This document shows, one piece after another, positions 1 to 11,113 of a stretch of DNA of 64,000 bases. The stretch lies in NCBI GenBank assembly GCA_026119935.1, contig JALRMH010000014.1, positions 248,001 through 312,000 on the forward strand. Direction: 5' to 3'. Origin of the DNA: Endothia cerciana. Its lineage: Eukaryota; Ascomycota; Sordariomycetes; Diaporthales; Cryphonectriaceae. The number at the start of each line of letters is the position of its first letter. The first letter of the stretch is position 1. The position numbers and the translations under genes were made by a program. The notes beneath the pieces were generated by a model that was not told the DNA's origin, did not search any database, and saw only the letters and a program-made list of their open reading frames with translations.

Positions 1-714
1 GCTGTCTCCTCCCCGTCGCCCACTCTCCTTTCTCGTATCCATCCTTCATTTGGAGCCGTGCTCTTGTCCTCTGGCTTTGTCGTTCTCCTCCCTCCCCTTC
101 CCCTCTCCTTTTCCTTCTCTTTTCTTCACCACCTGGTCCATCGTTGCCGGCGTCGTCGATATCATCAGCCCTCGTTCCTTCTGCACATACGGATACCGCT
201 CGTACACTCCTTTTACGAGCGTGTCGATACCCTCTCTCTCTCTCTCTCTCCATCTCTCTCGTGGTCCCGACTTCACTCTCTCAGTCGAGCCCGTCCTCTC
301 ATTTGTTCCTCGTCCTTCTGGTTTGCAGACCCGCCCGTGCGTCCTCACGCCGGATTACTAGTAATAGTTAGTGAATATTGCTGTCTCCTACCACCACGAG
401 GTCCATCCTTTTTGCAGAGGTATGTGAAGCTTTCCACCTGGTCTTGGCCTCGGAGGCCCTCTCGCCCTTCCGGTTGGTGAGACATGTCCAGAGACATCCT
501 GCGGGCACTTTTAAGGTTTTAACCTAGGTTTGGGGGAGGGGGACCATGGCTGACCGACGATCACAGGCTCGAACCTTTCCCACCCCTCCTCGATCGCCCT
601 ATCGCCGTCAATTCCAGATCGCGGACCTACCAGCTACGGTTGTCAGAACCGATACATTCATTTTTATTGCACCTGATAAAGCAATACGATTCCAGCACAG
701 CATCGCCATTCGCC
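1..714. other. Upstream region of the first gene; CT-rich, no gene seen
   Basis: The stretch is strongly pyrimidine-rich on the + strand, with a CT dinucleotide run around 229-258, as is usual for promoters and 5' leaders of filamentous ascomycete genes. Open frames here are low-complexity Ser/Arg/Leu strings without recognisable domains, so I call none. It probably holds the promoter and leader of the gene starting at 715. Confidence 0.5.
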
Positions 715-1299
715 ATGCCTGCCATACTTGGACAACCCCTCCAGGCCCGCGCCCCGGTCAAGGTCACCCGCGGTGCCGACGACACCGGCGACACCAGCGT
801 CATCAACCTGCTGGTCATTGTCCTGGCCGTCATCGTCGGCCTCGGCCTTGTTCTCCTGGGAGTTCTGATGGTGCTGAGGAGGGTTAGGCGCCAGAGGATG
901 CAGGCGGCCAGCCCGCCCCGGTACAACGATGTCATCCACGAGAACAAGAATCACCACCACCACCTCACCATCGAGACAAAGGACGGCCGCTCCAGCGTCA
1001 TACTCTACAACAAGGATGGCCGCCCGATGCTGGCAAATCCCAACTCCCCACCCGACTCCCCCGATAATGTCCCCGAGATCCACATCACCTTCCCCGACGA
1101 GGAGGACCACGCGAGCGGAAAGCGCAAGTCGGGGCGTGTCGTGGTCGTCCGGGTCGGTGACAACGCCGCTGTCGGCCTGGAGCCCCTGGACGAGGATCAG
1201 CTTCCCGCGTACGAGAAGGACAGCAACTCGCACTTCTACTCGATCGACATGGACGATATCGGTGGGCTGAGGGAGAAGGAGCGCGAGGACTACCACTAA
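715..1299 (+). CDS. Hypothetical single-pass membrane protein, 194 aa
   Basis: Intronless gene. The ATG at 715 (context CGCCATGCC) is preferred over the upstream in-frame GTG at 640 because the sequence before it looks like leader. Residues around 28-52 form one hydrophobic helix (INLLVIVLAVIVGLGLVLL) followed at once by basic residues (RRVRRQR). This predicts a short extracellular or lumenal N-terminus and a cytosolic tail. The tail is hydrophilic, with an HHHHH run, a Ser/Pro/Asp stretch and an acidic, Tyr-containing C-terminus. No enzymatic domain is recognisable. This layout of a short N-terminus, one helix and a charged tail is common among fungal single-helix proteins of unknown role. 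It ends well before the + strand sulfatase gene. I do not assign a function. Confidence 0.75.
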   Translation: MPAILGQPLQARAPVKVTRGADDTGDTSVINLLVIVLAVIVGLGLVLLGVLMVLRRVRRQRMQAASPPRYNDVIHENKNHHHHLTIETKDGRSSVILYNKDGRPMLANPNSPPDSPDNVPEIHITFPDEEDHASGKRKSGRVVVVRVGDNAAVGLEPLDEDQLPAYEKDSNSHFYSIDMDDIGGLREKEREDYH

Positions 1300-2724
1300 G
1301 GGGAACTCCTGGGCGCACCACTTCCCCGGCCGTCACAACACCCGCCGCCTTTTCACGACCACTCATCCGTGCTGGGGGCTTGCGACTGGGAAGCCTTCAC
1401 ACTGTAACGACTTTTGATACCGTATTTTCAATGGGGGACTGGAGTTGGGAAAGATGCCAAATTTGCTGCCTGCAGCCGAGATACCCTTCTGCACGAGCCT
1501 CGCCTTCCTGATCCTGTCGACCAGTTGACCGCATTCTCTTCGTCCTTGGGGAGGCTTGTGCCAAGTTCGGCGGTAGGGGGGGGGGGGAGGGAGGGACCAG
1601 AAGGGGAGATGGGCTGTGGTGTGGGCCAACAACATCAAAGAATCTCTCGCACCCAGCCAGGCGCTCAACGAGCCCAACCTCCGGACGCCTAGGGCCCGTA
1701 ACGGTGGGTTTCTCGAAAACATGCCGTCTTGTATGCTCGGCATCGCATCGTTGCATTCCCACCAGGGTTTCTGGATGCGCGGGAGGACGAATTCCATGAC
1801 AAGCGAGCATCTGTTAGCATCGTTTCCATTAAACACTGGCTTGTGGGATTTGTACATTCTCAATATTGTATAATCATTATTATCAGAACCTTGACCAACA
1901 GCACTGCCCTTCGGCACCGCTCCCCCTCGAGGTTTGATCAGATTGGATTTGGCAGTGGAACCTGGCTTCCCCCTCGTGCCGTTCACCCATCCAGCTCCTA
2001 CAAGCGCCACCGGGGACGTTAAACGGGCCTCTTTCGTCTTCGTGTCTGTAGACAACGGTCCCCAGTCCATATAGGCAGGACCTGGACTTGAGACGAACCC
2101 CTCTGCCGCACGGGTGCGGAGGCATGGAAACATTTTCGCCCAGTGGACGGATTCCCCGATACGAGACCGCTAAGCGAGTCAAAACGGTTCATTGAGGGGT
2201 ACCGAATAAATAGTCTGGTCCGCGCACTAGTATGGCGAGAGAGTCCTTGAGGTATATGCGAAGGACCCTTAAGACTATTGCATTGTCGGGCCCCATTAAG
2301 TGGTAAGCATTGTGACAGGCCATCAGGTGCTTAAGAGACAGGGTGGCAACCCCCCTGCGCCAGGGGGGCACCGACTCGTGTATCTCTTCCGAGTCTTCGC
2401 GGATCGTCACGCGCCTCCGCCGCTCTCGAATGCCGCCTGTGCCGGCTCATGGACCCTCCCCTAGCCCTCCTCCGTCCTCGGCGATGGGGTGACGCCGGCC
2501 CGGAAGAAAAGACGTGGTAGCTTTTCCTCTGCGTTCGGTGTCGGCGGCCTGCCGCATGGCCGCCGGCGCCTCCTCCGGCCCTCCGTGGGTTGAGAAGAAG
2601 TGGATACTTACGCGTCGTCTTTTCACCATCCTATCGTCTTGACGGGTATATTGCGTGATAAGCGCCGGCGTGTGATGATGTGGTTATTCCACCCGGCGAG
2701 ATAACACCGGGGAGGAGCAGCAGC

Positions 2725-2762
<38 letters not shown>

Positions 2763-3022
2763 CCCCTCTCCAACCCACGTAGCCCAAGGAGGAAGGGAAT
2801 AACAGAAAAGGAAGAAACCCCCCCCCCCCCCCTAAAAAAAAAAACAACAACCCCAAAACCAAAGTACGAAGGCGGAAGACACCACCACGGGCCACACACA
2901 CACACACACACACCCCTCCAAAACCCAGCTCGAATCTTTGGTCTAGGCCACTCACTGGGCTGTTGTCAAACCCCCCCCCCCCCTCTATCTCTCTAGGGTA
3001 CCTATCCCTCTCTCCTCAAAGG
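1300..3022. other. Intergenic region with simple repeats
   Basis: No convincing gene. A 256-codon open frame on the - strand (1363-2133) has no recognisable domain and unbiased composition. The segment 2716-2960 is packed with simple sequence: an AGC/CAG tract, a C14/A10 homopolymer junction near 2820-2843, an (AC)n run near 2894-2912, and another poly-C run at about 2970-2983 just before the sulfatase start. Confidence 0.5.
2716..2761. repeat. (AGC)n trinucleotide microsatellite
   Basis: About fifteen AGC units with one CGG interruption near the 5' end. It lies in intergenic DNA about 260 bp upstream of the sulfatase start, so it is not translated in the model given. Confidence 0.9.
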
Positions 3023-4995
3023 ATGGCCTCCGGCGCGCCCCCAGAGAAGCCCGCCTACCGGCCCCCGGTGTCAGAGGTCGAGCCGCCCCTGCGGTTCCCC
3101 CCCGAGCCGAGCGGGATGGGGGTGGACAGGCCCAACTTCATCATCTTCATGCCGGACCAGCTGCGGTACGACTCGCTGGGCTGCACGGGGAACAAGGTGA
3201 ATTTGACCCCCCTCTTTCACCCTTCCCCTTCCATCACATGACTAGGCCATGATAGAAGAAGAAGAAGAAGAAGAAGAAAAAGGAGCCGGGGGGCGGGGGA
3301 GGAGGAGGGGAGGGTTGCCGTCATCCTGCCTACCTGCCTGCTCCGTCCCGGATCAACTAACCCCGTGGCCGCCCACGCGACAGCTCGTCAGGACCCCCAA
3401 CATAGACGCCTTCGCCGCCCGGTCCGGCACCCTCTTCACCAACGCCTTCGTGCAGGCCTCGGCCTGCGCCCAGAGCCGCTGCTCCCTCCTCACGGGCAGC
3501 TACCCGCACGTCTCGGGCCACCGCTCCCTGCAGTCCCTCCTGCGGCCCCACGAGCCCAACCTGCTCCGGTCCCTGCGCGAGCGCGGCGGGTACCACGTCG
3601 CCTGCCTCGCGCCCCGCGGCGACACCTTCGCCCCCGGCGTCACGGAGCTCAGCGCCGACGAGTACGGCTTCCTCGAGGTGCCCGGGCCCGTCCCGAGGTT
3701 CGGCGGCGGCGGAGGCGGTGCAGGTGGCGACGGGGGGCCGGGCGAGGACGGGAGGGAGGACATCTGGCGGCGGCTGTTCTACAGGGGCCTGAGGGGCCCG
3801 GAGCAGGCCGTGGACTACGATGATGCGGTCGTCAGGTCCGCGCTCAAGTGGCTGGAGCGGCCGCCCAGGGACAAGCCCTGGGTCCTGTTCATGCCGCTGA
3901 TCTTCCCGCATTGCCCGTTCCAGGTGGAGGAGCCGTACTTCTCCATGTATGACCGCAAAGGCATGCCGGCACCATCGAGTGCGGACGCCAAGGTAGGCTT
4001 TCTTGTCATTGATCTATCTAAATGCCCCAGCAAGGGCCGCGAGGCCCGATACAATTCTATTTTCTATCCCGCCCCCGACGCTCTTCGGAAGGACCCCCTC
4101 CCCCTCCCCCTCCCCCTTAGCTGATTCTGATAAATCAATCTGAAAGACCGGTTACGAGCCCCGCTACATGGCCGTCAACAGAGCACGCTACGGCACCCAT
4201 CGCGCAACCCCCGAGGTTTGGGCCGAGATCACGGCCACGTACTACGGTATGATAACGCGGTTGGACGACCAGTTCGGCCGTGTCCTCGCCAAGACCAAAG
4301 ATCTCGGCTACTGGGACAGCACGGTGACCATGTTCTTCACCGACCACGGTGAGTACCTCGGCGACCACGGCATGGTCGAGAAGTGGCCATCGGGCGTCTC
4401 GGACAGCCTCACCCGGGAGCCGCTCATCATCGGCGGCGCAGGGCTGCCGGGGGGCGCCGTCTACGACGAGATGGTCGAGATGGTGGATCTGCTGCCGACG
4501 GTGTTGCAGATGGCTGGCATCGGCGAGCACTTCCCGCACTGCGGTCGGTCGCTCTGCCAAGTCCTGGTCACAGGCGGGAAGGATGACGAAGGAGGCGTGA
4601 GGAAGCACCGGGAGTTCGCTTTCAGCGAGGGAGGTTTCCTGCTCTCTGAGGAGCCGCTGCTCGAGCAGGCACCGTATCCATACGATATCAAGGCCGCCCT
4701 GCAGCATGAGGATACGTCTCTCGTGGGGAAGGCGGTCTCGGTCCGCAACAAGGACTGGACGTTTGTGTATCGGTTGTATGAGCCGCCGGAGCTGTACAGT
4801 CGAAGGAACGACCCACAGGAGCTGCACAACCTCGCCGAGGTACCAGAGCACGCCGGGGTGAGGAGGAGCATGGAGGCGACTGTGCTGCGATGGATGGTGG
4901 AGACCAGCGATTTCTTGCCGTATCAAAAAGACCCAAGGTTTCCCAAGGTAGAACTTGAGGATCCCAGGAGCCAGTGGGAGAAAAGAGGACCATAG
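3023..4995 (+). CDS. Sulfatase (alkaline phosphatase superfamily), 543 aa, three exons
   Basis: Exons 3023-3196, 3384-3992 and 4147-4995; both introns are phase 0 with GT/AG ends, and intron 1 has an ACTAAC branch site near 3355. The protein begins the sulfatase fold with FIIFMPDQLRYDSLG (about residues 37-51; the Asp is a predicted metal ligand). It then has RTPNIDAFA and the modification segment CAQSRCSLLTG, where Cys86 is the expected formylglycine precursor. Later comes FFTDHGEYLGDHGMVEKW, with the Asp/His metal ligands and Lys typical of the active site. The family hydrolyses sulfate esters; substrate cannot be told from sequence. No signal peptide is apparent, so it is probably intracellular. 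A Gly-rich insertion (3705-3760) sits mid-protein. An in-frame upstream ATG at 2963 exists, but its extension is low-complexity. Confidence 0.85.
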
Positions 4996-5403
4996 GCAGA
5001 GGCCTTCTCCTTCGAAGTGACAGAAATTAGACCAGAGCTAGTGACGAGGTAGACATGAACAACTGGGCTGTGCTTACCCTGGTCATAAACCATTAAAGGT
5101 TTGATCTGTACCAACCTGGACCTCAGGCAGACTGATCTCCTGCGCCAAAAAGCACCCTCAGTTTTCGAAGGCTGCAGCAGAACTCATGTTTATGCATCTG
5201 AGCTCGATGCTGGAACCTGCAAAGGCGCCCGAGAAACACTGATGACGGTAGCGCGTACGGATTGAGACCATATCTCTTCCCTAGTGCTTTATATATATAT
5301 ATTACTGGTTCTTCCAAATGTTGCCTCAGAATATTCGCCAAAGTTGTGGGATGTACCGGTATCATGTCCAGACGTGTTGACTAGAATGTCGATCATAGGG
5401 AAA

Positions 5404-8400
5404 TCAGATGATCGAGTCGATGTCTGGGAAGGGTAATGTCTTCCCCCCTGCCCTGTGGTAGAAACCCGGATGGTCATCATGACCTGGTCTGGGTCCAAGA
5501 ATTGAGGCTATATGTGTATGTTGATTCATGACTGCCGGCGCCGATGGTGGCAGCGGTGGCGGCGGTGGTGCCGAGGGAGTGTTATACATGCCCAGCGGTG
5601 TGGACCAGGAACCGGCACGGACATACCCCTGGGGATGAGTAATGCCGTGTCCCTCTGGCGTCTGAGGCACCGCGGGTGAGTGCACGACGGGAGACTGTTG
5701 CGGAATAACCAGCGTCCCAGGCGCAGCCTGACCGTTTCGTGCTTCGGCGAGCCAGACTGGAATATCAGGTCTCTGAGAGGTAGCTGAACCCCCTGCCTGG
5801 CTGGGTCCAGTCGAAGAGGGCATGGAAGACATGCTTGATGGTTGCCTTCTTTGGCGCAGGAGAACATCTGCCCCGGACCTGTTGCGATGGTTATCTCGAT
5901 CATCGTAATCTGGAGGTGCAATCGCTTGTTCGAGCATATAATGCGGACCTGGCAGCCGAACGTTCTCCGGCGGTTTCCTGGCTGGCATCCTAATGAGACG
6001 GTAGGGTTAGCACGAAACGAGAAGACTATGAGGAACGGCACGGTCTCTCCGACTAAAAACGTACCAAATGGTCTCCCTTGGGTTGTCGTAAGGAGTGCCT
6101 TGCTGAGTTCCGTCAACTGCAAGTCGAAGGTCACGGGTCTTCTCCGACAGTTTTGTTAGCAGTCAGTACGGACAGACCTGGCAGCAATGGCCTCGGAGGA
6201 CTCACGTGGGTCTCGACGGTAGCTGGAAAAAACACGGCAAAGGCGTCGAAGAGTCCCATGTTGGACTGAACCAGCGCAGCTATCGTTTCGTCGTTGACAA
6301 TTTCTTCGCGTATGAGCGGCGCCGAACTCCCCTCCTCTATATTGTCATAGAGACGATGTTGCCTCGCGGCCAGGAGTATTTTGGTGACTTGGATGATGTG
6401 GACAATCTATCAGGATCGATATTAGCCTTGAAGGAAGCCTACTCGGAACGAAAATGACCGGTGCATGGATGGGGAGCCGCTGTTGACAGCTCCAAGGCCT
6501 CGGAGTAATGGGATTCTGACACGATGGTGAAAAAGGGATGGGAGGAGGGCCGCAGAAGAACGGAGGTTGAAGGGGAAGCTCGAAGGGCGTACCAGTGTCT
6601 GGTCGACCGTGAGAAGTCTTTCTCTCCCGTCGACCCACGGCCTCTGGTTGATGATGGCTTGCGCAGATCGCCAGAACCGGGAGAGGCTGATGGCGTATCC
6701 GACCGCTTGCTTCTGTGATTTCACCACAAAGTCTGAGGGCAGCTGCTTCGCAACCTCCGCGCTCGCCGCCTCCCGCAGGCCCGGTATCGAGAACCTGTAC
6801 AGGTCGATGTACAGCTCCCAGAATGTGGTGTACAGCATGACGAAGCTTGCGCAGTCCGGCGAGTTGAACCAGCGCTCGACGGTGGTGATATCTGAGACTT
6901 TGAGATGTTCTGGCAGAGTCTGGTTGAAGCTGAGGAGCATGTTCTGCAGCTTGTTCACCTGGCCCAGAAACTGTGAAGGCTCCAGTTGCGCCGGCCGGGG
7001 ATGGCGCGTTGGGGGATCCGCAAGCTTTTTCGTCACTCCGAGGATGTGATGTTTTGCCCTGTGAAGCTGTATGTGGTACACGCACAATGGTGTCTGGGGT
7101 GGCTGGGCCGCTATAGGTGTGGACGTGGCCACCGCCATGTCGCCCCCCGTAGGAAAGCCCCTATCAGTGGCAGGAAATTTCAGATGCATCACCTCGTCCC
7201 GCAGGATGAGGTGCTCGTCGAAACCGCTCGCGAGATAGCGATCCAGCTTCCAGATCGTCCAGACGATGCGGCGGATGATTTCCTGTTTGATAGGCGTGTC
7301 GACCGCGCCGTCCCAGTTGAACTGCAGGGCAGTGATCAGACGCCCTGCGAGACCCATATACATCCAGACCTTTCCCATCTGAGACTCCACCCAGAAGTGG
7401 CAGATCGTGAGCAGGAGGATGAGGAGGTTCTCGAGCCCATCACCCCCCTTGAGAAAGGAGCTGATCCGATGTAAGACGTACTGGTCGACATCCTCGGCGC
7501 ACCTCTCAGCGAACAAGGGCAAGCTCCTGGACCCCGGGAGGAGGAACCTAGCTGTGATTGCACACACGCATCGAGCAATGTGTGGGTTCAGCGTCTTCTC
7601 TTGGATCCTCTGATACGTCTCTCCTGGGTGCAGGACGCTCATGAGAGGCAAGTTGGCCCACGTCGCAAACCAAACATCAAAATGCCTCAAGAGCAAATCC
7701 GACCGGGCGAGGATATCACTGCACAGTGGACGGGTTAGAAGGAGCGTGGAAGAGGGAGCAACAGGAGATGGCTGTTGCACGATGTCATAATGAGCGGTAC
7801 AGGCATAATCGGAGCAGGACAGAGCACACCGAAGGATCAGGAGGAAGCTTGTCAGGGAGAAGAAGGGCTGTAGGATCGGGCAGAGCTTGGAAGGGTGCGC
7901 GCGGGGGGGTGGTCTCTACTTCAGGTTCGAAGAGAGCAACACATACTTACTCCGCAATAAGCACATTTCCGACCGAAGGTCTCCGGTTCGAATCCGTCAG
8001 GCCAGGAGACACACTCGATGCGCTGGGTGAGATGAGCTGCTTGGCCTCGGCACCGACGGCGGGCGGTAGCGATCGAGAGGCGACGTTCTGGACCGGATTG
8101 AGAGGTGTGGTAGGTGAGGCGCTCGGAGCAGAGTTGAACTTCCTCCTGGAGACCTTGTACTCGCAGTTGAGATTATTTTCCAGGCACCTCTTGCATTTCG
8201 GGAACTCCCCGGAACACTTGGTCTTGTGCGAGTGACAAGCCTCGCAAGCACGTTGGGCACGTTTTCGACGAGTGCCGGCCTCCGTAAGATCTTGGGTTGG
8301 GGTCACCCGTGAGACTTTGGGCACAATCTAGGTCAGCCGAGGAACACTGCGGTATAATATCACATGTCGGACGTGAGATGTGGTCTGAATCTGGGTGTGG

Positions 8401-9268
8401 GACATGGCCCAGAGATGCTCCAGAGATGACACGCCCACGACCCGTCCCTCACGATGAAAACGCGGATGGGGATGAGATGAGAAAAAGGGTGGGGGGTTAC
8501 CCGGCACAGAAACATAAGAGCAGGGGCGCGCAGGGAGATGGTGGATATACAAGAGATGGTGTCTGGTGTGTGAGGATGGACAGAGGGTAGCACAACATGG
8601 CGGACGGACGAGGCTGGTGAGGAAGACGGCGCCGGGATGAGATCGGACGTCATGTGTGCGGTGCCGTATGCTCCGACATAGTCTGCGCCTTGATACACGA
8701 AGAAACAGGAATGTTCTGCTCACCCTTCTCTCCATCAACTGCGACGAAACCGCACCTTATATTGGCCTTGGCGCATTTCTCACAAGGCGCACCAAGTTCA
8801 TTTCCTGGCCTCCCGGAACATTTAATCTGGATCACCCCGTCAGCCAGGCCGGCCAGCCTTGTTGGTGTCGCGCCGTGTCAATGAGTGGAGGTTGAAAGGG
8901 GGGGGAGGGGTGCGCGCAGGCGGCAAAGGCCGTTACGTGCAGGGCCATGTCCCCGTGGTTGTGAGGAAGACGCATCCATACAGCAACGGTCATACGACAG
9001 GCGACCACACGTGCATTCGCTTCTCTGCCGTGCTGGACCGGAAGGGCAAGTCGGGGAGGTGACGCAGCGGGCATCGCTTTTGCCTTACCTTTCGGAGTCT
9101 GCAGGTCGAGCAGCTGTCACTGGGGCCGCCCAGCCGGGGCCGCTTAGGGACGGACTGCTGGGTCGTTGGCGGCTCATGCTGGTGATGGAGCGGCGGGCTC
9201 GAGCTGGATGTCGCGATGCTACCGCCGGCTGTCGCTGCGGGCGCGGGCGCGGGCGCGGGCGTGTCCAT
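5404..9268 (-). CDS. Zn2Cys6 transcription factor with two tandem zinc clusters (proposed), about 878 aa
   Basis: Proposed exons on the - strand: 9268-9089, 8826-8724, 8314-7951, 7718-6593, 6406-6206, 6141-6065, 5989-5404; phases agree throughout. Exons 1-2 encode a first zinc cluster (CSTCRLRK joined to IKC, then PCEKC and IRC; C-x2-C-x6-C-x11-C-x2-C-x6-C). Exon 3 encodes a second (CEACHSHKTKC, KCKRC, LNC; C-x2-C-x6-C-x6-C-x2-C-x6-C). Exon 4 carries the fungal-specific regulatory middle region (for example HFWVESQMGKVWMYMGLAGR and RRIVWTIWKLDRYLASG). The tail is Pro/Ser-rich. The protein is expected to be a nuclear DNA-binding regulator of unknown target. The second cluster's exon has no Met in frame and an in-frame TAG at 8330-8328, so it must be spliced to something upstream; the first cluster is the natural partner. 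Alternative: two genes, with an unseen small first exon for the downstream one. The exon 2-3 junction is the least certain. Confidence 0.62.
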
Positions 9269-11113
9269 CTACGCATCTGATTTATGGTCTCGTGTTCGGG
9301 TCGCGTAGGGGCAGATGGGAAAGAGGAGCGCAAGAAGAAGAAAAAAGAAAGAAAAAAAAAGGGAAAAAAGAGGAAAAAAGGAAGAAGTTACGGGTCAACA
9401 ACGAGGACGAAGGGTACCGGACATGACCTTGGCGCTAAGGGGACCGGTTCCCTCTCTCTCACAGGACTTGGGAACGCGATGATGTAGTCACGACAAGACG
9501 GACGGCCTGACGACGGTTGGGCGCGAAGGACGACCTGTCTGCCTCCAACAAGAGGGCAGGGCAGGGCAGGGCAGGGCAGGGCAGGGCAGGGCAGGGCAGA
9601 GCTGGCGGGTGTGCAGCTGTGTGCACGGGCACGTGGGTCGAGTATCGAGTCTGGACTTAAACTGTTTCCGACCGACGTCTTCGGCTGAGATGGCCCTGAC
9701 GACGAGATTAGGACGGATGGTGGTACGAGGACCCTCCCTGGCCGTCGTGTTGATCCTTCCCAGAGCCTTGGAACCATGCCCCCCCCCCCCTCCCCCCATC
9801 GAAATGCTCGAATGCTCTCGCAGCGGGCGCGTGGTGGGAAGCTAGGAGCTAGGCTGGCTGTCTTACGTGGGTGGGCCGTCTCGATGTGGAAGGAGGAATC
9901 AGCACACCCCCCCCCCCCCTTATTCAACCTCCCTAGAACGCAGCAACCCTGGGAGGCTTCCAAGGGGCCGACAGGCCTCTGATTGGGGATGCAAGCCTCT
10001 GTCGAGGAAGCGAAGAGCGGGCCCGCCCGGGATACCACCGGGTGGGATGCGGGTAACTTTGTCACCCTGTCACTCCTGTGTACTATAGTACTGTAGGGAT
10101 AGATAGATACTATGTATGGTAACACGGGAGGTCTCGAGGTCCCCGACAGGATGCAGGTGAGGACTGGTTCCCCTCCGTAGGCTCCTGAGATGAGATGAGA
10201 TGGGGAGCGGCCCAGTTGAACGGTAGTACTGCCATGTATTGGTAAATGCATAGGACCTACAGACTCTGGGGGTTTTTAATTGCCGTGGCCCGCTGACCTG
10301 GGGAGGAATAGGTCGGTGATGATGGCGGCGACATGGGCCCTAGGCAGGCGGCGTCACCCCAGCTCTGGAAGATGTGGGAGACCACCGAGCGGGCGGACGA
10401 GAGAGGATATCGGTTATCTCAGCAGGAACAAACCTCCCGCATTCTCTCTGTTCTCCATAATATCGAGCATCCCTACCGTGTAGTTCCCCCACCCCGCCTC
10501 CCCCGGCCAAACAACAACAACGAGACTGACATCTGTCTGCCTCTTTGTTCCATGGACCTACCCTCACCTAACCCGTCCGGCCAACAGGGACAGGAGGGCG
10601 CGTCGTGTCGAGAAGATTTCCAGACCGGGCCAGTGGTTACAGCCGCTCAGTAGATGCGGGACGTCGCGAGAGCTCGGTGCCTCCTGATCCCCTAGCGCGC
10701 AACCTGGCGTTGGATGTGCCGGGGATCTGAATCCTGACGGACGCCGACTTGGGAGGCAGGATCGCTCATCTCTTGTCTTCCAAGCAGAAAGGCCTCGGTT
10801 GGAGAATTCATCTGAGGAGGGCTGAATATTTCTAGAAGGATACACACCCGCCTCTGGTGAGACCCCACTGCGGAAGGTTAAACCTTGTGTGTAGAAAGGA
10901 AGTGCATCTACTGTAGGGAGAAGGGATCCAAGAGATTCTCGCAGGAGGGGCATGTCTCGACCTTCCCAGTGCTAATAGGGCCACCAGCGCAGCGCCTTTT
11001 AGGATTGTCACATCCTTCATCCCACACACTGTTGATTCTGTTGTTTTGTCTAAGCCGTCTGCCGATGGTGAAGGATAATGCCCGTATCAATAGCGTCGCC
11101 CCGCCACGGCGCC
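9269..11113. other. Intergenic region, 1.8 kb, no gene supported
   Basis: It contains an A-rich tract (9330-9390), the (GGGCA)n array, poly-C runs near 9780 and 9908, and pyrimidine-rich stretches. The long - strand open frame 9388-10251 runs across the pentanucleotide array and has no recognisable domain, so I treat it as chance. The right part should include the LYS2 3' region and the left part the promoter of the zinc-cluster gene. Confidence 0.5.
9551..9599. repeat. (GGGCA)n pentanucleotide array, about 9-10 units
   Basis: Near-perfect tandem GGGCA units run from just after AAGA to the GAGCTGG boundary. The array is strongly strand-asymmetric (G-rich on +). It lies about 280 bp upstream of the proposed start of the - strand transcription factor, so it could sit in its promoter. 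Confidence 0.9.

Noticed and set aside
1363..2133. 256-codon - strand frame downstream of the first gene
   Set aside because: No domain, signal or helix pattern, ordinary background composition, and it overlaps the expected 3' region of the 715-1299 gene.
7960..8000. tRNA-like B box (GGTTCGAATCC) on the + strand
   Set aside because: No A box or cloverleaf at the right distance, and the stretch is well-phased coding sequence (TDSNRRPSV) of the zinc-cluster gene.
9388..10251. 287-codon - strand frame
   Set aside because: It runs through the (GGGCA)n array and poly-C tracts, whose repeat translation keeps it open; no recognisable protein features.
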